From assembly GCA_946623485.1 (NCBI GenBank), contig CAMORF010000133.1, positions 1 through 6,608 on the forward strand: a stretch of DNA of 6,608 bases, read 5' to 3'. Shown here one piece after another: positions 1-4,451 of the stretch. The position numbers were made by a program, and so were the translations under genes. The stretch's first letter is position 1. The number at the start of each line of letters is the position of its first letter. This stretch comes from an uncultured Clostridia bacterium. Lineage in GTDB: Bacteria > Bacillota > Clostridia > Lachnospirales > Lachnospiraceae. Below the pieces are notes generated by a model. That model ran no database searches and was not told where the DNA came from. It saw nothing but the letters and a program-made list of their open reading frames with translations.

Positions 1-729
1 AATATCAAGATGATTCAGGATCTGATCCTGTCCATCATCCATCTGGATACGGAAGCGCTGGCGAATGCGGCCCTGGCGATGGGAGCCGGCGGCCCGAAGA
101 CGAACCGGGAGAAATTGACGCAGGATCTGGATGGACTGATCAGTAAATATATGTCCGTGACGAACCTGGAGGAGCTGGACACTGCAGCGTTGCTGGGCGA
201 GGTAATGGACATCATGTCCGACAATTATATTAAGATTCCGGGGGAGTACACCATGCTTGTGCGCTCGATTGCGACCATCGAGGGCGTGATGGAGGAGCTG
301 TGCCCGGAGCTGAACCTTTTCAAGATCATCACGGATAAGCTTCTGGAGCGGGCAAAGAAAAGCTTTGACCTGCAGCAGTCTCTGATGAGCGCCGGCAAGG
401 ATATCATGTCGGTGGGAAAGAAAGCGTCCAGAATTCCGTCCCTGGCATCTGACGCGCTCAACAGCGTGATCAAGGGCAGGACGAAGGTAAAGTTTGAACT
501 CACCGGTTATGAGCCGCTGATGGCAAATGTGACGGAAACAGTTAAGCTGATCATCCTGGCGCTGTTCTCCTGCGTGTTGTTCTTCGGCTCCTGTATCCTT
601 TGCATGACGGACATAGAGCCCAAAACGGTCAACGGAATTCCTCTGATGGCAGCGGTCGGTTTTATTTTCTCGATTGCGCTGGCGATTTACACGGTGAAGA
701 AGATTTCACAGCTGCAGAAAAAGAAGTGA
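1..729 (+). CDS. aarF: ABC1/AarF/UbiB-family atypical kinase, C-terminal part (5' end cut by window)
   Basis: The frame is open from base 1 (Asn-Ile-Lys before the first Met at 10), so the true start and the kinase core lie upstream; about 242 codons are visible. The segment matches the C-terminal region of AarF/UbiB proteins: a helical stretch with a Gly-Gly-Pro-Lys-Thr-Asn-Arg turn, then Ile-Pro-Gly-Glu-Tyr followed by LVRSIATIEGVMEELCPEL (about residues 83-101, counting from the Met at 10), which corresponds to the family's conserved 'R-x-L-x-T-x-E-G-V-x-x-x-L-x-P' block. Two hydrophobic segments near the C-terminus (about 178-199 and 208-229) are predicted membrane helices, followed by a lysine-rich tail; this two-helix tail is usual for the family. 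Members are atypical protein-kinase-like ATPases that support quinone or other isoprenoid lipid metabolism in proteobacteria; the role in clostridia, which lack ubiquinone, is unknown. The symbol is a family label only. The invariant kinase residues cannot be checked because they are outside the window. Confidence 0.8.
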   Translation, partial: NIKMIQDLILSIIHLDTEALANAALAMGAGGPKTNREKLTQDLDGLISKYMSVTNLEELDTAALLGEVMDIMSDNYIKIPGEYTMLVRSIATIEGVMEELCPELNLFKIITDKLLERAKKSFDLQQSLMSAGKDIMSVGKKASRIPSLASDALNSVIKGRTKVKFELTGYEPLMANVTETVKLIILALFSCVLFFGSCILCMTDIEPKTVNGIPLMAAVGFIFSIALAIYTVKKISQLQKKK

Positions 730-806
730 GGCAGCAGGGGATGATTCTGCCCATGTACATTCTTCGGGGCTGAATTCATATCAAGGAAACATGGATCGGG
801 ATGAAT

Positions 807-812
807 AGGAGG
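807..812 (+). promoter_or_regulatory. Strong Shine-Dalgarno site with no start codon downstream
   Basis: AGGAGG is a perfect anti-16S match. The next 5-12 bases read TAATACACAAAAG, with no ATG, GTG or TTG at usable spacing in the frame that stays open. A TTG at 827 lies in another frame and stops after about 20 codons. The site therefore marks a gene whose start codon has been lost or is unorthodox. Confidence 0.6.
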
Positions 813-1053
813 TAATACACAAAAGTTTGAAGAGAGATGGAATAAGATTGGAAAAGAGCTGGAGGCGCTTGGCGAAAAGGCTAAGTCTGTAGTTGGAGAC
901 GCACAGGCCGCACGTGAACTTGGGCAGGAGGTTCTTGAGGCAAAGATCAAGGACGCGAAGGGTGACATTGTTGCGCTTCAGGAAAGTGCCCGGATCAGGG
1001 AAAAAGACAAGAAAGATGAGCAGTTATTGCAGTTATTATTGAGCAGATCCTTA

Positions 1054-1082
1054 TTGAGAAACCAGAGCCTGTTTGCTATAAT
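1054..1082 (+). promoter_or_regulatory. Sigma-A promoter for the ychF-lgt-mreB operon
   Basis: A -35 box TTGAGA (1054-1059, five of six consensus bases) is separated by exactly 17 bp from a perfect -10 box TATAAT (1077-1082). The -10 is preceded by TGC, giving an extended -10 (TGn). Transcription should begin near 1089-1090, leaving a leader of about 165 nt before ychF. The spacer contains the left arm of a terminator hairpin, so promoter and terminator share the same DNA. No other credible promoter was found before ychF. Confidence 0.72.
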
Positions 1083-1106
1083 CATCCTTTGCAGCAGGCT
1101 CTTTTT
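1064..1106 (+). terminator. Rho-independent terminator of the upstream unit, overlapping a promoter
   Basis: AGAGCCTG (1064-1071) pairs perfectly with CAGGCTCT (1095-1102). The stem extends inward through a T-G wobble, a T-A pair, a one-base bulge and two G-C pairs to 1076/1091, about 12 pairs in all. The 14-nt loop is 1077-1090, and a run of five T begins at 1102. It would end transcription coming from aarF and the small remnant. The loop begins exactly with the TATAAT of the ychF promoter. Confidence 0.65.
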
Positions 1107-1145
1107 CTGTGCCGTTTCGCGCGCATAGAGAAGAGAATGCCCTTA

Positions 1146-1207
1146 CCTGTTTTCCGTCCGGAATCGTGCAATGGTGTGTAAAAATGTGCAGATTGCCGGA
1201 GGACAGG
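1146..1207 (+). promoter_or_regulatory. Hairpin in the ychF leader RNA
   Basis: TCCGGAATC (1157-1165) pairs with GATT-G-CCGGA (1191-1200, G1195 bulged), and after a bulged G1166 TGCA (1167-1170) pairs with TGCA (1187-1190). This gives 13 Watson-Crick pairs around a 16-nt loop. CCTGT (1146-1150) can pair with ACAGG (1203-1207) to lengthen the base. A competing small hairpin, GGACA (1201-1205) with TGTCC (1215-1219), would break that outer stem. There is no T-run after it, so it does not look like a terminator. It resembles no riboswitch class I know. Any regulatory role is inference. Confidence 0.4.
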
Positions 1208-1236
1208 CTTAAAATGTCCGAAAACCAAGGAAACTG

Positions 1237-1258
1237 AAGGAGATAGATGGAAATATGA
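1237..1258 (+). promoter_or_regulatory. ychF ribosome site with an overlapping three-codon ORF
   Basis: AAGGAG (1237-1242) lies 12 nt before the ychF ATG at 1255, which is long, but only 4 nt before another ATG at 1247. That ATG opens ATG-GAA-ATA-TGA, whose stop overlaps the ychF start as ATGA. Ribosomes may start at either ATG. The ychF start at 1255 is fixed by homology (MKLGILGLPNVGKS) and by the lack of any in-frame ATG, GTG or TTG between it and the stop at 1210. Confidence 0.45.
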
Positions 1259-2352
1259 AACTTGGAATCCTGGGTCTGCCGAATGTCGGCAAGAGCACCC
1301 TTTTTAACTCCCTGACAAAAGCCGGCGCGGAGTCGGCCAACTATCCATTTTGCACCATTGACCCGAATGTAGGCGTGGTGGCGGTTCCGGATGAGCGGCT
1401 CAGGCTCCTGGGCGACCTGTACAGCTCGAAGAAGATCACGCCTGCCGTGATTGAGTTTGTGGACATCGCAGGACTGGTGAAGGGAGCCTCGAAAGGAGAG
1501 GGGCTTGGCAACCAGTTCCTTGCAAATGTGCGTGAGTGCGATGCGCTTGTGCATGTGGTGCGCTGCTTCGAGGATCCCAACGTGGTACACGTGGACGGAA
1601 GCATCGACCCGGTCCGCGACATTGAGACGATCGACCTGGAGCTGATCTTTTCCGACCTTGAGGTGCTGGAACGCCGGATGAGCCGGGTCGGCAGGTCCGC
1701 CAGGAATGACAAGGATGCAGCGGCTGAGCTTGCGATGCTGCAGCGGCTGAAGGCCCATCTGGAAGACGGGCAGAAGGCGATCGCGTTTGAGCGGAAGGAT
1801 GAGAATGAAGAGTCGTGGTTCGCGGAGTACAATCTTCTGACCGCGAAGCCGGTCATTTTCGCCGCAAATGTGGCAGAGGATGACGCGGCGGACGATGGCG
1901 CGAAGAACCCCCATGTACAGGCGGTGCGCTCCCATGCGGCGCAGACACAGTCTGAGGTCTTCGTGGTGTGCGCGCAGATCGAGGAGGAGATCTCCGAGCT
2001 GGATGACGATGAGAAGCAGATGTTCCTGGAGGATATGGGACTTCAGGAATCCGGCCTCGACAAGCTGATCCGGGCAAGCTACAGCCTGCTCGGGCTTATG
2101 AGCTTTTTGACCGCGGGTGAGAAGGAAACGAGAGCCTGGACAATCAAAAAGGGAACAAAGGCGCCGCAGGCAGCCGGCAAGATCCATACAGATTTCGAGC
2201 GGGGATTCATCCGGGCTGAGGTTGTGAATTACAAGGATCTTCTGGAGTGCGGTTCCCTGGGCGCGGCCCGGGAAAAGGGAATCGTCCGCCTGGAAGGAAA
2301 GGAATATGTGGTACAGGACGGAGATGTGATCCTGTTCCGGTTTAATGTCTGA
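1255..2352 (+). CDS. ychF: Redox-regulated ATPase YchF (Obg/OLA1 family)
   Basis: 365 residues, the normal full length for YchF. P-loop GLPNVGKST is at residues 7-15, switch/G3 DIAGLVKGAS at 70-79, and the G4 position carries NVAE (205-208) in place of NKxD. This substitution is what gives YchF/OLA1 its preference for ATP over GTP. A coiled-coil-like helical insertion follows residue 130, and the C-terminal TGS domain (about 281-364) includes the typical TDFERGFIRAEV segment. Cys33 in PFCTIDPN aligns with the E. coli Cys35 linked to redox control. The protein is cytoplasmic, binds ribosomes, and acts as a translation-associated ATPase and negative regulator of oxidative-stress responses in other bacteria. 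It is the first gene of an operon: lgt starts 20 nt after the stop. Transcription likely comes from the promoter at 1054-1082 through a structured leader. Confidence 0.97.
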   Translation: MKLGILGLPNVGKSTLFNSLTKAGAESANYPFCTIDPNVGVVAVPDERLRLLGDLYSSKKITPAVIEFVDIAGLVKGASKGEGLGNQFLANVRECDALVHVVRCFEDPNVVHVDGSIDPVRDIETIDLELIFSDLEVLERRMSRVGRSARNDKDAAAELAMLQRLKAHLEDGQKAIAFERKDENEESWFAEYNLLTAKPVIFAANVAEDDAADDGAKNPHVQAVRSHAAQTQSEVFVVCAQIEEEISELDDDEKQMFLEDMGLQESGLDKLIRASYSLLGLMSFLTAGEKETRAWTIKKGTKAPQAAGKIHTDFERGFIRAEVVNYKDLLECGSLGAAREKGIVRLEGKEYVVQDGDVILFRFNV

Positions 2353-2372
2353 GTCTTTGGAAAGGCGGGATC

Positions 2373-3233
2373 ATGTCGATTGCGTTTCCGAACCTGGGAA
2401 TCTATCTGGACCATGTGATCCGTTACATATACATCTTCTCTTATCCGGTGGCAATGTATGGCATCACTATGGCCCTTGGAATCGTTGCAGGGCTTGCGGT
2501 TGCTTCGTGGGCGGCGAAAAAGACCGGGCAGAATCCGGATCACTATACGAATATCGCGATGCTGGGGGTTGTGCTGGGGCTTCTTGGCGCGAGAACCTAT
2601 TACGTGATTTTCAGCTGGGATTATTACAGCGCGCATCCGGGTGAGATCGTGGATCTTCGAGGCGGCGGGCTGGCGCTGTACGGCTCTTTGATCGGAGCGG
2701 TTGCGGCGGTTTTGATTTACTGCAGATGGAAGCGCCTGAGCATACGCCTGATCCTGGATACCGCGTGCCTTGGCATGGTGACCGGGCAGGTCATCGGGCG
2801 CTGGGGCAACTTTTTCAACCGGGAAGCCTTCGGGGAATACACCAATAACCTGCTCGCCATGCGCCTCCCGCTGCAGGATGTACGCGCGGATGAAGTGACA
2901 GACCTGATGCATGCCCATGAGCAGGTCGTCGATGGGATTACTTATATCCAGGTCCATCCGACGTTTTTGTATGAATCATTGTGGAATCTTGGCGTCCTTG
3001 TGCTCCTGGCGGTGCTGACTGTCAAGGGAAAGAAACGGTTTGACGGCGAGATTTTCCTGTTATACCTTCTGCTGTATGGCGCGGGGCGGTTCTGGATTGA
3101 AGCGCTCCGGACCGACCAGCTGCTGATTCCCGGGACGCGGATCCCGGTATCACAGGTGCTCGCGGCGGTGCTCGCAGTGTTGTCGCTTGTGCTGATCCTG
3201 GTCCTGAGAAGCCGAAAGCAGAAGGAAAAGTAA
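2373..3233 (+). CDS. lgt: Prolipoprotein diacylglyceryl transferase
   Basis: 286 residues, usual length. Lgt is an integral membrane enzyme that transfers the diacylglyceryl group of phosphatidylglycerol to the lipobox cysteine of prolipoproteins, the first step of lipoprotein maturation. About seven hydrophobic segments are visible (starting near residues 20, 61, 99, 126, 205, 227 and 261). The Lgt signature GQVIGRWGNFFNREAFG is at 138-154, carrying Arg143, Asn146 and Glu151 at the same numbers as E. coli. HPTFLYES is at 195-202 and GAGRFWIEALRTD at 236-248, with Arg239 and Glu243. The residue at the E. coli His103 position is Tyr103, in ALYGS. The start at 2373 lies 20 nt after the ychF stop behind a mediocre GGAAAGGCGGG site; an ATG at 2345 is in another frame. 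The gap suggests co-transcription with ychF. The C-terminus is lysine-rich and presumably cytoplasmic. Confidence 0.96.
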   Translation: MSIAFPNLGIYLDHVIRYIYIFSYPVAMYGITMALGIVAGLAVASWAAKKTGQNPDHYTNIAMLGVVLGLLGARTYYVIFSWDYYSAHPGEIVDLRGGGLALYGSLIGAVAAVLIYCRWKRLSIRLILDTACLGMVTGQVIGRWGNFFNREAFGEYTNNLLAMRLPLQDVRADEVTDLMHAHEQVVDGITYIQVHPTFLYESLWNLGVLVLLAVLTVKGKKRFDGEIFLLYLLLYGAGRFWIEALRTDQLLIPGTRIPVSQVLAAVLAVLSLVLILVLRSRKQKEK

Positions 3234-3265
3234 AGGATCATATTAGTAAAGAATCAGGGGATTGT

Positions 3266-4246
3266 ATGGCAGTAACAGATGTGGGAATTGACCTTGGCAC
3301 CTCCAGCATCCTGGTTTATGTGCGCGGCCGGGGCGTGGTATTGAAAGAGCCGTCCATCGCGGCCTATGACAGGGACGAGGACAAGATCCGCGCGATCGGT
3401 GAGGAGGCGCGGGTGCAGCTTGCGCATGCCGCGGGAAACCTGACCCAGATCCAGCCGATGGAGAATGGGATCATCGCGGACTATGTCGTTACGGAGCAGA
3501 TGCTTCGTTATTTCATCCAGAAAGCGGTTGGAAGACTGTCCTTCCGGAAGCCACGGGTGTGTATCTGCATCCCGGTGGGCCTGACGCAGGTAGAGCGCCA
3601 GGCCGTGGAAGATGCGGCCTACCAGGCGGGTGCCCGGGATGTACATATGGTGGAAGAGCCCATCGCGGCGGCAATCGGGGCCGGGATTGATTTTTCCAGG
3701 CCAAGCGGGAACATGATTGTGGACATCGGCGGCGGGAGCACAAACGTCGCGATTCTGTCGATGGACGGAATCGTCGTCAGCACCCATGTCAAGGTGGGGG
3801 GAAATGACTATGATGAGGCGATCATCCGGTATGTGAGGTCTCAATTTGGCGTGGTGATCGAGAAGGCGGCAGCCGAGGAGATCAAGATGCATGTCGGAAC
3901 GGTCTATGAAAGGCCGGAGGAACGTTTCCTGGAATTTATCGGCAGAGACCTTGAGACAGGACTGCCGAAGAAGGTGAAGATCAGCTCGGAAGACTGCCGG
4001 CTTGCCTGCAGGGAGCTGACCGGCAGGGTCGTGGAGGCAGTGCACAGCGTCCTCGAAAAAACGCCGCCGGAACTGGCGTCCGATGTGGTAAGCCGTGGAA
4101 TTGTCCTGGTAGGCGGAGGCTGCCTGATTGACGGCCTGGAGGAACTTCTGGAGGCCCGTACAGGCGTCAATGTCGTGACTGCGGACGACCCGCTTTGCGC
4201 GGTGGCCATTGGAACCGGCCGGTATGCGGAACTTGCGCTGGACTGA
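3266..4246 (+). CDS. mreB: MreB-family actin-like rod shape protein
   Basis: 326 residues, at or slightly below normal MreB length. Actin-fold motifs are in order: phosphate-1 loop GIDLGTSS (7-14), RPM-like IQPMENGIIADY, the Glu-containing EEPIAAAIGAG (130-140) that supplies the catalytic glutamate region, phosphate-2 loop MIVDIGGGSTN (150-160), GRDLETGLPK, and the adenosine motif IVLVGGGCLIDG. MreB forms membrane-associated filaments that direct lateral cell-wall synthesis through MreC, MreD, RodA and PBP2. Departures from the common MreB pattern are GGST-N for GGTTE in the phosphate-2 loop and VGGGC for TGGGA in the adenosine motif, so it may be a paralogue (Mbl or MreBH type) rather than the principal MreB. 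AGGGG at 3256-3260 gives a good ribosome site 5 nt before the ATG. The gap to lgt is 32 nt, so it is probably the last gene of the ychF-lgt operon. No mreC or mreD follows. Confidence 0.93.
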   Translation: MAVTDVGIDLGTSSILVYVRGRGVVLKEPSIAAYDRDEDKIRAIGEEARVQLAHAAGNLTQIQPMENGIIADYVVTEQMLRYFIQKAVGRLSFRKPRVCICIPVGLTQVERQAVEDAAYQAGARDVHMVEEPIAAAIGAGIDFSRPSGNMIVDIGGGSTNVAILSMDGIVVSTHVKVGGNDYDEAIIRYVRSQFGVVIEKAAAEEIKMHVGTVYERPEERFLEFIGRDLETGLPKKVKISSEDCRLACRELTGRVVEAVHSVLEKTPPELASDVVSRGIVLVGGGCLIDGLEELLEARTGVNVVTADDPLCAVAIGTGRYAELALD

Positions 4247-4273
4247 CTATGTGATTGATTGTTGAGCTGTGCT

Positions 4274-4373
4274 ATCGGATGAAAAGACAAGCAAGATGTA
4301 CTATTTATTCTGTGACAGATTCTAAGGATCTGTTCAGAAATAACTTATGATCTTGCTTGTCTTTTTCTCCGAT
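4274..4373 (+). terminator. Long composite hairpin after mreB, probable operon terminator
   Basis: AAAAGACAAGCAAGAT (4282-4297) is perfectly complementary to ATCTTGCTTGTCTTTT (4350-4365). Pairing continues outward through a G-T wobble and one mismatch to 4274/4373, giving 24-nt arms. The 52-nt interior holds its own stem, ACAGAT (4315-4320) with ATCTGT (4328-4333), flanked by CTG/CAG. The right arm ends in a run of five T (CTTTTTC), and the left arm read on the - strand ends in TTTT, so it could stop transcription in both directions. The loop is much larger than in a standard terminator, so a small structured RNA or a palindromic repeat element are alternatives. The rest of 4247-4451 shows no convincing promoter or small gene. 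Confidence 0.6.
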
Positions 4374-4451
4374 CCCACAGGTCAAGGTTCGGTTACAGAG
4401 TGAGGAACGTCAGCATGATGTGCCGCTGCCGGGCTGAAACGATAAAAAGCT

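Larger units (their letters stand above)
817..1128 (+). pseudogene. Small Lys/Glu-rich helical protein remnant lacking a start codon
   Basis: After a stop at 802-804 the frame stays open to TAG at 1126-1128. From the AAG at 823 it reads KFEERWNKIGKELEALGEK and continues as a charged, Ala/Lys/Glu-rich, probably helical protein to about 1020 (66 residues). This composition and the strong upstream Shine-Dalgarno site argue that the first two thirds was once coding. No standard start codon exists in this frame. Beyond 1020 the character changes to a Leu/Arg/Cys-rich tail that reads straight through a promoter and a terminator hairpin (1054-1106). A one-base shift near 1016 would instead end the protein at TGA 1040-1042, just before the promoter, which suggests a second lesion. 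The N-terminus loosely resembles short helical proteins common in Lachnospiraceae, but I do not recognise the family. Alternatives are a real gene with a non-standard start, or a sequencing error near 818-822. The 87 bases between the aarF stop and this frame hold nothing else I can support. Confidence 0.5.

Noticed and set aside
730..751. Small inverted repeat GGCAG/CTGCC after aarF
   Set aside because: Only five pairs and no T-run; too weak to call a terminator.
687..968. 93-codon - strand frame over the small remnant
   Set aside because: Composition is Ser/Pro/Cys-rich, and the + strand frame with an AGGAGG site explains the region better.
1051..2187. 378-codon open frame on the - strand opposite ychF
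   Set aside because: Antisense to an unmistakable YchF; low-complexity Arg/Leu/His composition with no domain.
2345..2644. 99-codon + strand frame starting in the ychF stop region
   Set aside because: Overlaps the start of lgt in another frame; Cys/Gly/Arg-rich and no homology that I recognise.
2229..2957. 242-codon frame on the - strand across ychF and lgt
   Set aside because: Overlaps two certain genes, no ribosome site or family resemblance.
3254..4045. 263-codon frame on the - strand opposite mreB
   Set aside because: Shadow of MreB with no motif.
4341..4351. TATGAT as a -10 box for recD2
   Set aside because: No acceptable -35 box at 16-18 bp spacing, and it lies within the hairpin arm.
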